This document shows positions 46,264 through 59,378 of a stretch of 64,000 nt of DNA, piece by piece (the stretch's first letter is position 1; the number at the start of each line of letters is the position of its first letter). A program made the translations under genes and the position numbers. The stretch is taken from the NCBI GenBank assembly GCA_039654915.1, contig CM077594.1, positions 97,106,893 to 97,170,892 of the forward strand, written 5' to 3'. The notes beneath the pieces are model-generated. The model searched no databases and was not told where the DNA came from. It was given only the letters and a program-made list of their open reading frames with translations. The DNA comes from Aquilaria yunnanensis. Lineage: Eukaryota > Streptophyta > Magnoliopsida > Malvales > Thymelaeaceae.

Positions 46264-47794
46264 TGTTGTGAGTACAAGAGTTTTATATTTATAACCCCTA
46301 TTCACCCGACCCATAAGTGTACGGTGTTGTTGTGTGCAAGTGGCAAATACGGGTATCATTCCTAGAGTTAGTATGATTCTACCAAGATTCAAATTTTAGT
46401 TACTCAAACCACTGAAGTTACAATAAAAAAAACAATTGAAATGAGTAAGAATTAAGGTTGGTTGAGTGAATATGTGTATAAAAAGTAATGACTAGAGTAA
46501 ATGAAACCACTAACTAGCTGATGAAATCTAAGATGATATAATGGATGAATGCAAAGATTACTAGTGAAAACAACGAGTGCGATGAAATGAAAAGGCTATT
46601 TGCTATCTAGGAGTAGCTAAACTAACTGCAAATGAGTAACTTAGTTAAAAAGACTATCTCCATAAGATTCTACTCTCTTACTTGCTATCTAAGTTAAATA
46701 AGGTTCTAAGGGTATTCACTTCTTATGTGGTGAGAGGATTCAAAAATCAAAACTTTCTTTCTCAAAACCAAGTTTTGTTCACCCTAGATTAACTATGGTA
46801 TTCTCAAGCTCATAAATTAACCTAAGATGGATTAAAATCTAACCTTAATGAAATCACCAAATGGGTTCATGAATTACCTCTAATCCATAAAACCCATTAT
46901 GATCTACTCCTAATTTCCACCTCCCTTATTTTTCTCTCAAGACAAAAGTGAGATTTTGAAGTGTGTGTACTGGCCAATCAATACACATACATGAAGCATA
47001 GAGTAGACAACATAAGATCATCAATACCCTTGAAAAACTTCAAATAACATTAGATATCAAATATCAAGAGTTTCATGCTAAAGAAATAGATGGAATCTAC
47101 TCTTTGTCTATTCTAGCAACAAGCATCAAACTTAAGTCCAAACAATCCATGAAATATACAAGAAATAAAAAAGGGGGAAGAAGGAACCCAAGATGAATCC
47201 TAAATACCTAAGTCTCATTGGCTTTTAGGCTCTTCCTTGGCACGCTCAACAAGCTCTTTCTTTTCCTCCAATGGTGGCTTTCTCAAGAGATGATGAGGAG
47301 AATAGTATGGAATGTAGAATGTGGCTACTTTCATTAATTGAGATATTTATACTTAGAAACCCTACTTTTTTCACTTGTCTTTTATTCCACCTCCCTTAAA
47401 GGAAAAAATCCCCTACCCTCTGGATAGCTTGCAAGGAGGAGAAAAGTATGGGACTATCAAAATCTGAGGTTCGGGCAAAATAGGGGAATTTGCAATGACG
47501 CGTTGCTTGCGTTTTGAGTTAGTGGCGACGTGTCGCCAAGGATGCAAAAATTGGCAGAGCATTCATAATGCTAGCGACGCATCGCCGAAGCCTTTTCTTT
47601 AACTTGATCCTTGCACGTCCAACTTTTGTTTCGCTTAATCCCACTTCTTCTCGACGTGTCTGTAATGCACTTTTACTGGTAGGAAGGTGAAACAAAAAAA
47701 GAAAAACTAAGAGAGGTGGCATGAAATGATAGAAATTGATAGTCAAAGTTGCCAAAAAGTCAATAATTTTGACCATTACATTATGCACTTATCA
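46264..47794 (-). mobile_element. Solo LTR, 1531 bp, same family as the Athila-like element at 59170
   Basis: On the minus strand it starts TGATAAGTGCATAATG and ends CTCACAACA, with 5-bp TSD ATAAG. The first 500 bases resemble the LTR at 59170 and 63424: the GCATAATTTAGCGGTC-like start, a TTGACTTTTTGGCAACTTTGAC-like stretch, three CG-rich palindromic motifs, and a TATAAATA box. No internal region is present. It interrupts LTR-c of the triple array. Confidence 0.88.
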
Positions 47795-47799
47795 ATAAG
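47795..47799. repeat. Solo LTR target-site duplication, right (ATAAG)
   Basis: Exact match to 46259-46263. Confidence 0.93.
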
Positions 47800-48012
47800 A
47801 ATCACAAAAAACTTCTCGTCTTAGCCCTCCCCTTCCTCTGGGTTTATCATTCCTTCTGGAACCCTCACATCTTGTCTTTTTACCACATTAGATTCTTTCT
47901 AATATCCAAAACCCTAACATCATAAGCTCTTTTATAGGCCACATACAAACCTAAACTATAACAAAATAGAAAAAATAAATCCCAAACAAATTGAAAAACT
48001 AAAACCAAATCC

Positions 48013-48017
48013 TAAAC
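48013..48017. repeat. Chromovirus target-site duplication, left (TAAAC)
   Basis: Exact match to 59022-59026. Confidence 0.95.
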
Positions 48018-50945
48018 TGTCGTGCCCTAAACTGCCCCTAGCCTATTTGGGCCTGATTACTTAAAACATGCAGCGGAAGTTTTCATTACACAGAAGGGGC
48101 TTTTAAAACTCACTAAGACTTATGGGCACGAACCCCAGGATACTTATCGATACTAGCTCGTTAAGTTCTTTAATTAAGGTTAAGTTGAAGTGCTCTCAGA
48201 AACAAGCTAGCACCTATGTGGAATTCATGTGTTCATTTTCATGGTCTTTACCAAGCTTAGCCAAGAATATGCATGGCAACCAAAACACCAACTTAAGTTT
48301 AAAAAATTAATTTCATGCATATGCTTTGCATGCTTATGTGTTTTGGTGTTCACTAGTGCACATAATCACTTAATGCCTTTAGATGCAACTAATGCTTAGG
48401 CATGTATTAATTCACATACGTGCACTTAAATTTCTTATTAGCCAAACTTTACACAAGCATCCAGTTTCATGCTTTTTCTAAGTTTACTTGCATGTTCTTT
48501 ACTAAGTGAGCATACATAGCCAAACATTGCATGCTTTTAACATAGACATGGGCTTATGGGCCTTTTAGTACTTAACATGCATATGGCCCAAAATTAACCA
48601 AGAATAAAATCAAAATTTTCAAGTTCTTATTTAAGCCCAAAACGTACATTTAAGCCCAATTTCAACATGCTTCAAGTTTCATGAAAACATAACCCATAAA
48701 TTCATGCATGGGCCTTGGTAAGTCCACCAAGCAATAAAAATACCCAAAAATGTCCAAGTCCATAATACAAGCCCAAAGCCAAGTTTGGCCAAATTTTAGC
48801 TAAGTCCATAATTTGGTCACTAAAGTTAGACCAACAAAAACATGCTTAAAAGCAAGCCATAAATCCACAAAGCCATGGAACACAAATTTCCACCTTAATA
48901 GACCTTGTTCCCACAATTCTAAAACTTCAAGTCCTGCACAGAAAGTCCACATTTTTTTAGCTTGTTTACAAGCAGCTTATATACTTAGAATACTTAGAAT
49001 ATTTTGAGCAATACCATACACAAATCCAACCTTAGAATACAGAAAGAGTACTCAAGACTCTTAGCTTGATCTTTCAAGCAAACCTTTACCTACAAAAGTA
49101 GAGTAGGGCGGGTGAGTTATAAAACTCAATAAGGATTCCGTGGCATCCAATGCCTAACTTATGGCCTCCAAGGCCTAACATATGCCAAGAATGTAATGGC
49201 AAAATAATCCTTATTCCTGCAAAGGAAACATAAAGACAAAGAAAACAAAAAGATACATGCATATAGCAATAATATCATAATCGGGGGTTAGCATGCACAA
49301 CAAATCAAAGAAGCACACAAACACACGCCACTTAACACTTTGTTCACAGAAGGGCAGCAAGCATCCCTCAAGTTTTAGTTCATTAATTTCATATACTTAA
49401 TGTTTTCGGAGAGCTCACTTAGCATAGGAATTAAGGTGGCCGCCTTAACTCCTAGCCCATAATGCTTGCTTACTTAACTTAGCTCATGAGCAAAACAGAA
49501 TTGCCGAAGCAATAACATAACTTAAGCCCTCTTAGCACTCCTAGGATCACATGGTTCTTTGACCATCACCTAGGGGCCCGAATACTCACACAAAAAATCC
49601 ATGGAACTAGGCCATGCAATAAAGTGAGTATAGGAATCCTTACCCACAACACCGAAAGCTTTATAAGCTTATTTTCCTTCATTTTCCTTGCTTGTTGACT
49701 CTAGAAATTGTTTTCTAGCATAAGAACCAAGATGGGCCGAATTTTATTAGTAACCATAAGATACCAAGAAATCTTGGTGATTAACCCAAATAACACAAAA
49801 TACCAAGAACACTTGGTGTACACTTACAGAACCTCACAGAAGAGGTAACGCCAATTTATTGTGCTTGATATTCTTCAAGCTTCTTCTTGATTTCTTGCTT
49901 CTAATGAACTTAGAAACTCAATCACACAAAGAGTTCCTTGAGTAGAGCTTAAAACCTCCAAGAAATGGAAATGGCCAAATTTTCCTCCTTGGTTTTCTTT
50001 GAATTCTTCATCTGATTCTTGCTCTTTATGGTCTTAGAGCTTGAATTCAACCAAGAATACTTGGTTTTAATTTGAGGAATGATTATTTCTAGCTATGGAC
50101 GAATATTTGGATGAGAAAAGAGTTGGAAATGTGTTTGGAATGATGAGACTTGGTATGGAAGAAAATGGAGAGAGAATGAGAGAGTTTGAGAGCAAATGGC
50201 TTTGAATGAGTGGAGTGATTATGTTTTAATGTGTGGGAAGGTAATGGCCAGCCATATGGGAAGGAAAATGAGTGTATAATGTGCTTGGAAGGTGGGAGAC
50301 AAGATTAAAAGAGATGAAGACTAATTGGAAGACTTTTGGGTAAGTTTGGTAGAAAAAGTCAAAAGTAGGTGAAGAAAGAATCCAAGGTAATGATTAAGGG
50401 TGGGAGGTGGATTAAAATAATAGGAAATTAATAATGTGTTTGAAATGAGTGGGAGACAAGATTTAATGGATGGAAGACTAATTGGAAGACTTTTGTGTAA
50501 GTTTGGTAGAAAAAGTCAAAAGTAGGTGAAGAAAGAATCCAAGGTGATGACTAAGGATGGGAGGTGGATTAAAATAATAGGATTTGGAGGAAGGTGACAT
50601 AAAATATTGGGAATTGGAGGGGCATGGCTGGCTAAGGCATCCAAAGCCATTAAAATGGCATAATTCCCCCTTTAGTCCTCCAACTTTCTAAATTTGGGCA
50701 ATTGAGCCCAACCACTAAAAATCCCTTTGTTCAATTTAGTCCCTCATCTTTAAAAACCACCATTTTCATTACTATTTCTCTTGGCCTAAGCCAAGCTTAT
50801 TTTTAAGATGTTCAACACTCAATTATGCACATGCCATATTGTCTTCTCAATTTAATTGAGCTAAATTCCTAATTAAGGAAAAATTCTTATGCTCCAAATC
50901 CATTTAACCCGGGACCTAATCACTTTGGATTGTCCGGGCATTACA
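48018..50945 (-). repeat. Chromovirus 3' LTR
   Basis: 2928 bp. In plus-strand view it starts TGTCGTGCCC and ends GGGCATTACA. Short open frames inside (for example 48122-48310 and 48813-49007) recur unchanged in the other LTR and are not genes. Confidence 0.95.
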
Positions 50946-50959
50946 ACACTCCCCTCCTT
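50946..50959 (-). other. Chromovirus polypurine tract
   Basis: Minus-strand AAGGAGGGGAGTGT directly before the 3' LTR. Confidence 0.85.
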
Positions 50960-53900
50960 AAGAAATTTGGTCCTCCAAATTTCCTAGAAGTTTAGGGAAG
51001 ATATCAGGATAATTCTTAAGCATTTCAGCTTCAACCTCCCATGTGGCCTCCTCCTCAGAATGGTTAGTCCATTGGACTTTTACCATCGATATCCACTTAC
51101 TTCTGAGCTTCCTAGTGTCCTTTGCCAATACCCGAATTGGTTCTTCTTCATAGGTGAGATCTTGGGTGATGGGAACACTAGTGACATGTACCACTTGTTT
51201 AGGATCAAATACACACTTCTTCAATAGGCTTACATGGAATGTGTCATGTACATGTCCCAGCTCAGGCGGTAGCTCTAACTTGTAGGCTACATTTCCTACT
51301 CTTGCAAGTATTAGGTATGGTCCTACATACCTCGGGGCTAATTTTCCCCGTTTTCCAAACCTCATTACTCCTTTCATAGGAGATACTTTTAACCATACTT
51401 GGTCTCCTACCTGGAACTCCAGGTCTCTTCTTTTCTTGAGGTTGGCATATGATTCTTGCCTATTGTTGGCAGTCTTAATCCTTTCCTGGATTTGCTTAAT
51501 CTTCCCAGTAGTTTCTCTTATGAGTTCTGGGCCAATTTCCAACTTATCACCTGGCTCATGCCAGCAGTGTGGAGTTATGCATCTTCTTCCATAGAGTGCT
51601 TCATAAGGTGCCATGCCAATCACTGAGTGATGGCTATTGTTGTATGAAAACTCCACTAAAGGCAAGTGTTTATCCCATTCTCCTTGGAAGTCAATAACAC
51701 AACACCTTAACATATCTTCCAATGTCTGAATGGTTCTTTCAGTCTGTCCATCCGTTTGAGGATGGTATGCAGAACTAAACTTTAACTTAGTGCCCAAGGC
51801 ATGGTGTAAGGACTTCCAGAATCTGGAAACAAATCTTGGGTCTCGATCCGAGACAATATCGTCCGGTACACCATGTAGCCTTACTATCTCCTTAACGTAT
51901 AGTTGGGCTAATTTCTCCAGGGAGTCTGTAAGGTTTATGGGCAAGAAGTGGGCTGCCTTAGTCAATCTATCCACTATGACCCAGATTGTATTACACTTTC
52001 TTCGGGTCAGTGGCAAACCCACTACAAAGTCCATGGATATGGATCCCCATTTTCTTTCTGGTATAGGTAAGCTCTGTAATTTTCCACCAGGTCTCTGGTG
52101 CTCCACTTTGACTTGTTGACAAGTCATACACTTAGCCACAGAAGCACCAATCTCTTGCTTCATATATGGCCACCAGAAATGGGATTTCAAATCCTTATAC
52201 ATTTTCTGAGCTCCAGGATGCATACTCATCAAACTGGAGTGGGCTTCTTCTAGGATTTGTTGCCTGATTCCATCCTTATTTGGCACATAAATCCTATCCC
52301 GGAAATATAATATTCCAGCCTTAAAGGAAAATCCTTGATACAATTTTCCTTGTTTCTGCCCAGAGATCCTGGGAATCTCCTCATCTTGAAGCTGAGCTTC
52401 CTGAATTAGGTCTTTCCACTCAGTCCTAATAGTTAAGACCTTTACTTGGTCCATTTCCCACTTATCCCAATCTTGGGCCAACCCAGATAAACTGAGTACC
52501 TCTGCCTCGGTAGGCTCTCCAGTGGCTTTGAGTATTCCCGTGTACTTCCTACTGAGAGCATCAGCTACCACATTGGCTTTTCCGGCCGTATACTCGATGA
52601 CGCACTCAAAATCTTTCAGGTACTCAAGCCATCTTCTTTGCCTCATGTTCAGGTCCTTTTGTGTAAACAGGTACCTTAGACTCTTGTGGTCTGTGAAGAC
52701 TTGGAATCTGCCTCCAAGTAGGTAGTGCCTCCATTGCTTCAGAGCAAAGATCACTGCCGCTAATTCCAGATCATGAACTGGATAATTCTTCTCATGAGGC
52801 CTTAATTGTCTTGATCCATAGGCTATTGCTTGCTTCCCTTGCATTAAGACACAGCCCAGCCCAACTCGAGAAGCATCCGTGTAAACTATATACTCCTTAG
52901 TAGGGTCTGGTAGAACCAGTATTGGGGCTGTAGTCAATCTTTCCTTAAGTTCTCGGAAGCTAGCCTCGCATTGCTCACTCCACTCAAACTTTTGGTCCTT
53001 TCTTGTCAATTGAGTGAGCGGAGCTGCTAGTACAGAAAATTTAGGCACAAATCTCCTGTAATAGCCAGCAAGTCCCAAGAAGCTTCTTATGTCCCTCACA
53101 GTCTGAGGTTGCTTCCATTCCAAGACAGCTTTAATTTTCTCGGGATCAACAGCTAAACCATGCTCATTGATTACATGTCCGAGAAATCCAATTTCTTTAG
53201 CCCAGAATTGGCACTTACTTAATTTGCCATATAGTTCATGTTCCTTTAACAGGCTTAGCACCACTCTTAGGTGCTCCTTATGGGCTTCTTCATCCTTTGA
53301 GTACACCAATATGTCATCAATAAATACCACAACAAAGTGGTCTAAATGAGCTTTAAACACTCTTTGCATGAGGTCCATAAAAAAGGCTGGTGCATTTGTG
53401 AGCCCAAATGGCATCACTGTGTACTCAAAGTGACCATATCTGGTCCTGAAAGCTGTCTTTGGGACATCTTCTTCCCTGACTTTCAGCTGGAAGTATCCAG
53501 ATCTGAGGTCTATTTTGGAAAAGACCTTAGCTCCCTTTAACTGATCAAATAGATCCTCGATCCTTGAAAGGGGGTACTTATTCTTAATGGTCAGTGCATT
53601 GAGCTTCCTGTAATCAATGCACAACCTAAGGGTTCCATCTTTCTTCTTCACAAAAAGTACAGGTGCTCCCCAAGGAGATGTACTTGGCCTTATGAAACCT
53701 TTCTCAAGCAACTCATCCAGTTGCTTCTTTAGTTCCATCATTTCAGGAATAGCCATCCTGTATGGAGCAATAGATGCTGGTGCAGCTCCTGGCACTAATT
53801 TGATCTCAAACTCAACCTCTCTTGCAGGAGGGAGTCCTGGGAGATCAGTGGGGAACACTTCAGGGAATTCTCTTACTATGGGTATTTTACCCAGCTCTAT

Positions 53901-55991
53901 TTCTACTTCTGTTCCATTTAACCCTAGGTATTCACCTTTTAGTAATAAGGGTTTGTGTTCCACCACCTTTAAATGAAAATCTGGGACTAACCCAGGAGAT
54001 TTTTCCAAAGATTGAGGTTTGTGCCCAGGCAGATAAAGTTGCCTGGCATGGCAGTCTATAACCACCCGATTGGCACTAAGCCAGTTCATTCCTAGGATGA
54101 TGTCATATCCATTAGTATCCAAGACCATCAGGTCGGCTCTAAGCTCTAGTTCACCTAGCTTAAGCATGCAATCTTTTACAATATGGTATGTTATCATAAC
54201 CTCATTCCCGGCAGTTTTAACCAGGTACATTTTATCTGTATTGCATACTTCGAGGTTTATATCTTTGACTAACTTAAAAGATACTATAGATAAAGATGCT
54301 CCAGTATCGAACAAAACTGATACTTCATAACCATTTATGGAAATGGTACCTTTTAGAGTCTTCCTGACCAGCTTAGCCTGGTCTATTTCTTCCTCATCCT
54401 CCCCAGCTTTGTTGACCTCTGGGTCCTCTCGTGCTTTCATCGATGTCTCAATCTGGAATATTCTTCCAGTAGCCTGAGGTTGTCCCCTCCTGGCCTTATC
54501 TTGGTCCCTTCTTTGTGGGGGTGGAGGCATATTGGGCCTCCTTATGGGCAATTGCCTCTGTGCCCATCTGTTATTAAACCCTCCTGGGGTCCTCTGATCT
54601 TCTCCCCTGACAGGACAGTCTTTTACCCAGTAATCCTGGGCACCACATTTAAGGCATCCGGAAGTGAGCCTATAACATGGCTTCTGGCCATGGAATTTTC
54701 CACATGTCTCACATTGTGGCCCATAGGGGGATGCGGTCTTCTCTCTTTTGTTACCCTTTCTTGCCTCATATGCCAAGCTTTCTCTGCCTCTCTTCTTAGA
54801 GAATTTTTGCATCCCACTAGTACTTCCAGGGCCATTCATGGCTTGCTCCCTGAATTCTTGCTCTAGGGCCATAGCCCTCTGTACAATGTCGTAGTATTTA
54901 TGGGCTCCTACTGCTCTGAGTATTTGCCTCAGCTCTGGCCTAAGTCCCCGAAGGAACCTCTTGGCCTTAAGGTCCTCTCGATCATCGTACTGTGGTGCGT
55001 ACTGTATGAGGTTACTGAATCTCTGTTCGTATTCCAGTACGGAGAACTCTTTCTGCTCAAGCAGGTCAAACTCAACCTGCTTTTGGTCTTTCTGTGCTTC
55101 ACCGATGTATTGTTGATGAAACACTTGTTCGAATTCGGGCCATCTCATTGCTCTTCTACTTTGAGCAGGCCGCCTAGCATTTTTGCTAGCATATGTCCTA
55201 TGGACTGCTCTCCACCATAACTCAGCATTTCCTTCTAGTTTGAAGGTTGCCAGTAAGACCTTCTGAGACGCGGAAACCTCCATTCTCTCAAAGATCTTTT
55301 CGATCTGGTTTTTCCAGAATTCTGCTTCATCTGGATTACAGCTTCCTTTAAATGTTGGTGGTCTTAGGGCAAGGAACCCCTCTAGTTGGCCTTCTCTTAG
55401 GCCTCCACTATTATCCATATTGGGCCTCCCTCTTTGGGCCCTCACTGTTCCAGTGGTGACAGTGAGTTGGGCAGGCCCATCAATATCTTCTATGTCCAGC
55501 TCTTCTGCATCTGGACTTTCTTCTTCTTCTTCCCTCAGTTCTTGTCTAATCTCAGATCTTATCCTTCTAGCTCTTGGGTTTCTCCTTTCCTCATCCTCAT
55601 CATCACCATTTTCACTGGCTTGATCATCGAGTATAGGTTCTTTTCCTAGCCTCCTTCTTATTGGTGGCTCTCTTTGTTGCCCAGTAGGCTCTGGGACTTG
55701 GGCTTGACCCCTTGCCAGAATCTGCATGCTAGCTGCTAATTGGGCCATATTGGCCTGCATAGCTTCCATCATTGCTTCCATTCTTGCCTCCCTTCTTTCT
55801 TGGGCATCAATGCTAGGCCCAGTAACATTAGCCCTTATGAGCTCAGAAGGCCTAACTTGGGCCTCTGGCACAAAGCCAGCATTTTCATTCCCCTGATGGG
55901 AAGTTTCACTTTCATTTCGGCCTCGGTTCGTATTTCTGGTTCTCATCCTGGAATTAACAACAAGCAAGGCACACAATTGCTCAATATTCAT
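50958..55991 (-). CDS. Chromovirus gag-pol polyprotein, 1677 aa
   Basis: Uninterrupted. The true start may be the [13 protein letters not shown] methionine about 15 residues in, since the first residues are hydrophobic. Domains: Retrotrans_gag (about 215-380: [31 protein letters not shown]); zinc knuckle near 447 ([14 protein letters not shown]), where the usual His is Tyr; aspartic protease LFDTGAS near 560; reverse transcriptase with [22 protein letters not shown] and catalytic FIDD near 893; RNase H ([43 protein letters not shown]); integrase with an H-H-C-C zinc site ([12 protein letters not shown]) and core D-D-E ([30 protein letters not shown] near 1412); then a chromodomain from about 1615 ([29 protein letters not shown]) that would target insertion to modified histones. 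Family role: capsid, cDNA synthesis and integration of the element. Confidence 0.97.
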   Translation of the reverse strand: MNIEQLCALLVVNSRMRTRNTNRGRNESETSHQGNENAGFVPEAQVRPSELIRANVTGPSIDAQERREARMEAMMEAMQANMAQLAASMQILARGQAQVPEPTGQQREPPIRRRLGKEPILDDQASENGDDEDEERRNPRARRIRSEIRQELREEEEESPDAEELDIEDIDGPAQLTVTTGTVRAQRGRPNMDNSGGLREGQLEGFLALRPPTFKGSCNPDEAEFWKNQIEKIFERMEVSASQKVLLATFKLEGNAELWWRAVHRTYASKNARRPAQSRRAMRWPEFEQVFHQQYIGEAQKDQKQVEFDLLEQKEFSVLEYEQRFSNLIQYAPQYDDREDLKAKRFLRGLRPELRQILRAVGAHKYYDIVQRAMALEQEFREQAMNGPGSTSGMQKFSKKRGRESLAYEARKGNKREKTASPYGPQCETCGKFHGQKPCYRLTSGCLKCGAQDYWVKDCPVRGEDQRTPGGFNNRWAQRQLPIRRPNMPPPPQRRDQDKARRGQPQATGRIFQIETSMKAREDPEVNKAGEDEEEIDQAKLVRKTLKGTISINGYEVSVLFDTGASLSIVSFKLVKDINLEVCNTDKMYLVKTAGNEVMITYHIVKDCMLKLGELELRADLMVLDTNGYDIILGMNWLSANRVVIDCHARQLYLPGHKPQSLEKSPGLVPDFHLKVVEHKPLLLKGEYLGLNGTEVEIELGKIPIVREFPEVFPTDLPGLPPAREVEFEIKLVPGAAPASIAPYRMAIPEMMELKKQLDELLEKGFIRPSTSPWGAPVLFVKKKDGTLRLCIDYRKLNALTIKNKYPLSRIEDLFDQLKGAKVFSKIDLRSGYFQLKVREEDVPKTAFRTRYGHFEYTVMPFGLTNAPAFFMDLMQRVFKAHLDHFVVVFIDDILVYSKDEEAHKEHLRVVLSLLKEHELYGKLSKCQFWAKEIGFLGHVINEHGLAVDPEKIKAVLEWKQPQTVRDIRSFLGLAGYYRRFVPKFSVLAAPLTQLTRKDQKFEWSEQCEASFRELKERLTTAPILVLPDPTKEYIVYTDASRVGLGCVLMQGKQAIAYGSRQLRPHEKNYPVHDLELAAVIFALKQWRHYLLGGRFQVFTDHKSLRYLFTQKDLNMRQRRWLEYLKDFECVIEYTAGKANVVADALSRKYTGILKATGEPTEAEVLSLSGLAQDWDKWEMDQVKVLTIRTEWKDLIQEAQLQDEEIPRISGQKQGKLYQGFSFKAGILYFRDRIYVPNKDGIRQQILEEAHSSLMSMHPGAQKMYKDLKSHFWWPYMKQEIGASVAKCMTCQQVKVEHQRPGGKLQSLPIPERKWGSISMDFVVGLPLTRRKCNTIWVIVDRLTKAAHFLPINLTDSLEKLAQLYVKEIVRLHGVPDDIVSDRDPRFVSRFWKSLHHALGTKLKFSSAYHPQTDGQTERTIQTLEDMLRCCVIDFQGEWDKHLPLVEFSYNNSHHSVIGMAPYEALYGRRCITPHCWHEPGDKLEIGPELIRETTGKIKQIQERIKTANNRQESYANLKKRRDLEFQVGDQVWLKVSPMKGVMRFGKRGKLAPRYVGPYLILARVGNVAYKLELPPELGHVHDTFHVSLLKKCVFDPKQVVHVTSVPITQDLTYEEEPIRVLAKDTRKLRSKWISMVKVQWTNHSEEEATWEVEAEMLKNYPDIFPKLLGNLEDQIS

Positions 55992-56079
55992 AAATATTCA
56001 TTAGTGGACTTAACCTATGTGGGAACAAGTCTATACTAAGAATCATAGACCAAAACTTTGGTCCTTAAGAGCAACTGTG

Positions 56080-56091
56080 CTCTGATACCAA
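56080..56091 (-). other. Chromovirus primer-binding site (initiator tRNA-Met)
   Basis: The minus strand reads TGGTATCAGAGC, seen as GCTCTGATACCA on the plus strand, next to the 5' LTR. Confidence 0.9.
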
Positions 56092-56093
56092 GC

Positions 56094-59021
56094 TGTCGTG
56101 CCCTAAACTGCCCCTAGCCTATTTGGGCCTGATTACTTAAAACATGCAGCGGAAGTTTTCATTACACAGAAGGGGCTTTTAAAACTCACTAAGACTTATG
56201 GGCACGAACCCCAGGATACTTATCGATACTAGCTCGTTAAGTTCTTTAATTAAGGTTAAGTTGAAGTGCTCTCAGAAACAAGCTAGCACCTATGTGGAAT
56301 TCATGTGTTCATTTTCATGGTCTTTACCAAGCTTAGCCAAGAATATGCATGGCAACCAAAACACCAACTTAAGTTTAAAAAATTAATTTCATGCATATGC
56401 TTTGCATGCTTATGTGTTTTGGTGTTCACTAGTGCACATAATCACTTAATGCCTTTAGATGCAACTAATGCTTAGGCATGTATTAATTCACATACGTGCA
56501 CTTAAATTTCTTATTAGCCAAACTTTACACAAGCATCCAGTTTCATGCTTTTTCTAAGTTTACTTGCATGTTCTTTACTAAGTGAGCATACATAGCCAAA
56601 CATTGCATGCTTTTAACATAGACATGGGCTTATGGGCCTTTTAGTACTTAACATGCATATGGCCCAAAATTAACCAAGAATAAAATCAAAATTTTCAAGT
56701 TCTTATTTAAGCCCAAAACGTACATTTAAGCCCAATTTCAACATGCTTCAAGTTTCATGAAAACATAACCCATAAATTCATGCATGGGCCTTGGTAAGTC
56801 CACCAAGCAATAAAAATACCCAAAAATGTCCAAGTCCATAATACAAGCCCAAAGCCAAGTTTGGCCAAATTTTAGCTAAGTCCATAATTTGGTCACTAAA
56901 GTTAGACCAACAAAAACATGCTTAAAAGCAAGCCATAAATCCACAAAGCCATGGAACACAAATTTCCACCTTAATAGACCTTGTTCCCACAATTCTAAAA
57001 CTTCAAGTCCTGCACAGAAAGTCCACATTTTTTTAGCTTGTTTACAAGCAGCTTATATACTTAGAATACTTAGAATATTTTGAGCAATACCATACACAAA
57101 TCCAACCTTAGAATACAGAAAGAGTACTCAAGACTCTTAGCTTGATCTTTCAAGCAAACCTTTACCTACAAAAGTAGAGTAGGGCGGGTGAGTTATAAAA
57201 CTCAATAAGGATTCCGTGGCATCCAATGCCTAACTTATGGCCTCCAAGGCCTAACATATGCCAAGAATGTAATGGCAAAATAATCCTTATTCCTGCAAAG
57301 GAAACATAAAGACAAAGAAAACAAAAAGATACATGCATATAGCAATAATATCATAATCGGGGGTTAGCATGCACAACAAATCAAAGAAGCACACAAACAC
57401 ACGCCACTTAACACTTTGTTCACAGAAGGGCAGCAAGCATCCCTCAAGTTTTAGTTCATTAATTTCATATACTTAATGTTTTCGGAGAGCTCACTTAGCA
57501 TAGGAATTAAGGTGGCCGCCTTAACTCCTAGCCCATAATGCTTGCTTACTTAACTTAGCTCATGAGCAAAACAGAATTGCCGAAGCAATAACATAACTTA
57601 AGCCCTCTTAGCACTCCTAGGATCACATGGTTCTTTGACCATCACCTAGGGGCCCGAATACTCACACAAAAAATCCATGGAACTAGGCCATGCAATAAAG
57701 TGAGTATAGGAATCCTTACCCACAACACCGAAAGCTTTATAAGCTTATTTTCCTTCATTTTCCTTGCTTGTTGACTCTAGAAATTGTTTTCTAGCATAAG
57801 AACCAAGATGGGCCGAATTTTATTAGTAACCATAAGATACCAAGAAATCTTGGTGATTAACCCAAATAACACAAAATACCAAGAACACTTGGTGTACACT
57901 TACAGAACCTCACAGAAGAGGTAACGCCAATTTATTGTGCTTGATGTTCTTCAAGCTTCTTCTTGATTTCTTGCTTCTAATGAACTTAGAAACTCAATCA
58001 CACAAAGAGTTCCTTGAGTAGAGCTTAAAACCTCCAAGAAATGGAAATGGCCAAATTTTCCTCCTTGGTTTTCTTTGAATTCTTCATCTGATTCTTGCTC
58101 TTTATGGTCTTAGAGCTTGAATTCAACCAAGAATACTTGGTTTTAATTTGAGGAATGATTATTTCTAGCTATGGACGAATATTTGGATGAGAAAAGAGTT
58201 GGAAATGTGTTTGGAATGATGAGACTTGGTATGGAAGAAAATGGAGAGAGAATGAGAGAGTTTGAGAGCAAATGGCTTTGAATGAGTGGAGTGATTATGT
58301 TTTAATGTGTGGGAAGGTAATGGCCAGCCATATGGGAAGGAAAATGAGTGTATAATGTGCTTGGAAGGTGGGAGACAAGATTAAAAGAGATGAAGACTAA
58401 TTGGAAGACTTTTGGGTAAGTTTGGTAGAAAAAGTCAAAAGTAGGTGAAGAAAGAATCCAAGGTAATGATTAAGGGTGGGAGGTGGATTAAAATAATAGG
58501 AAATTAATAATGTGTTTGAAATGAGTGGGAGACAAGATTTAATGGATGGAAGACTAATTGGAAGACTTTTGTGTAAGTTTGGTAGAAAAAGTCAAAAGTA
58601 GGTGAAGAAAGAATCCAAGGTGATGACTAAGGATGGGAGGTGGATTAAAATAATAGGATTTGGAGGAAGGTGACATAAAATATTGGGAATTGGAGGGGCA
58701 TGGCTGGCTAAGGCATCCAAAGCCATTAAAATGGCATAATTCCCCCTTTAGTCCTCCAACTTTCTAAATTTGGGCAATTGAGCCCAACCACTAAAAATCC
58801 CTTTGTTCAATTTAGTCCCTCATCTTTAAAAACCACCATTTTCATTACTATTTCTCTTGGCCTAAGCCAAGCTTATTTTTAAGATGTTCAACACTCAATT
58901 ATGCACATGCCATATTGTCTTCTCAATTTAATTGAGCTAAATTCCTAATTAAGGAAAAATTCTTATGCTCCAAATCCATTTAACCCGGGACCTAATCACT
59001 TTGGATTGTCCGGGCATTACA
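56094..59021 (-). repeat. Chromovirus 5' LTR
   Basis: 2928 bp, practically identical to 48018-50945. One substitution noticed (G at 57946 for A at 49870). Confidence 0.95.
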
Positions 59022-59026
59022 TAAAC
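59022..59026. repeat. Chromovirus target-site duplication, right (TAAAC)
   Basis: Exact match to 48013-48017. Confidence 0.95.
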
Positions 59027-59074
59027 AAAATCAAAATCTTTAACCTTATTAAATTTGAGCTAATAAACCTAATA

Positions 59075-59079
59075 GTTAA
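59075..59079. repeat. Triple-LTR array target-site duplication, right (GTTAA)
   Basis: Follows the CCTAATA terminus of LTR-c and matches 44149-44153. Confidence 0.85.
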
Positions 59080-59378
59080 GACCACGGTATGATTGGTTTA
59101 TGAAGAATTGTCTTTGTAACGAGTCTTCCAAAGGCTCAATTCAACCTATCAAGTTGGTAAGATGCCCAGTGTTAGGCGCATAATTTAGCGGTCAAGGAGG
59201 TTGACTTTTTGGTAACTTTGACCGCAAAATACTTGCATATCTTCTATTCCCTCTTAATATTTTCTTGTTTTGCTTGGCTTTCTACAGGTTGGATGGTGCT
59301 GCGGATGTAGCAGTTTGAAGCGGGATTGAGTGAAATGGAGCTTGGGCATGCAAAATCGATGAAAAAAAATAAGGCATC

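Larger units (their letters stand above)
48018..59021 (-). mobile_element. Nearly intact Ty3/gypsy chromovirus (Tekay/Del-like), 11.0 kb
   Basis: Complete element read on the minus strand. It has a 2928-bp 5' LTR (56094-59021), the initiator tRNA-Met primer-binding site two bases away, one 1677-codon gag-pol frame without stops, a polypurine tract AAGGAGGGGAGTGT, a 2928-bp 3' LTR (48018-50945) and TSD TAAAC. The LTRs are equal in length, and only one difference was noticed (position 49870 against 57946), so the insertion is recent. Domain order protease, RT, RNase H, integrase plus a C-terminal chromodomain defines a chromovirus. The long LTRs and overall layout suit the Tekay/Del lineage. 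It is the only element here with an uninterrupted polyprotein, although its Gag zinc knuckle has an odd residue. Confidence 0.96.
44154..59074 (-). mobile_element. Tandem array LTR-internal-LTR-internal-LTR of the small non-autonomous family
   Basis: LTR-a 44154-44627; internal-a 44628-45091; LTR-b 45092-45586; internal-b 45587-46016; LTR-c 46017-46263, 47800-48017 and 59027-59074. The LTRs are about 474, 495 and 513 bp, and the internals 464 and 430 bp. LTR-c is split by a solo LTR and by the chromovirus. A single 5-bp GTTAA duplication flanks the outermost LTRs. The minus-strand primer-binding site TGGTATCAGAG is intact in internal-a (complement at about 45079-45089) and decayed in internal-b. 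No coding capacity. The sequence family is the same as 35813-41515. Internal-a contains a roughly 50-bp tandem duplication near 44985-45080. Confidence 0.85.

Noticed and set aside
48122..57083. Duplicate short open frames in the chromovirus LTRs
   Set aside because: Identical because the LTRs are identical. They have no domain or start context.
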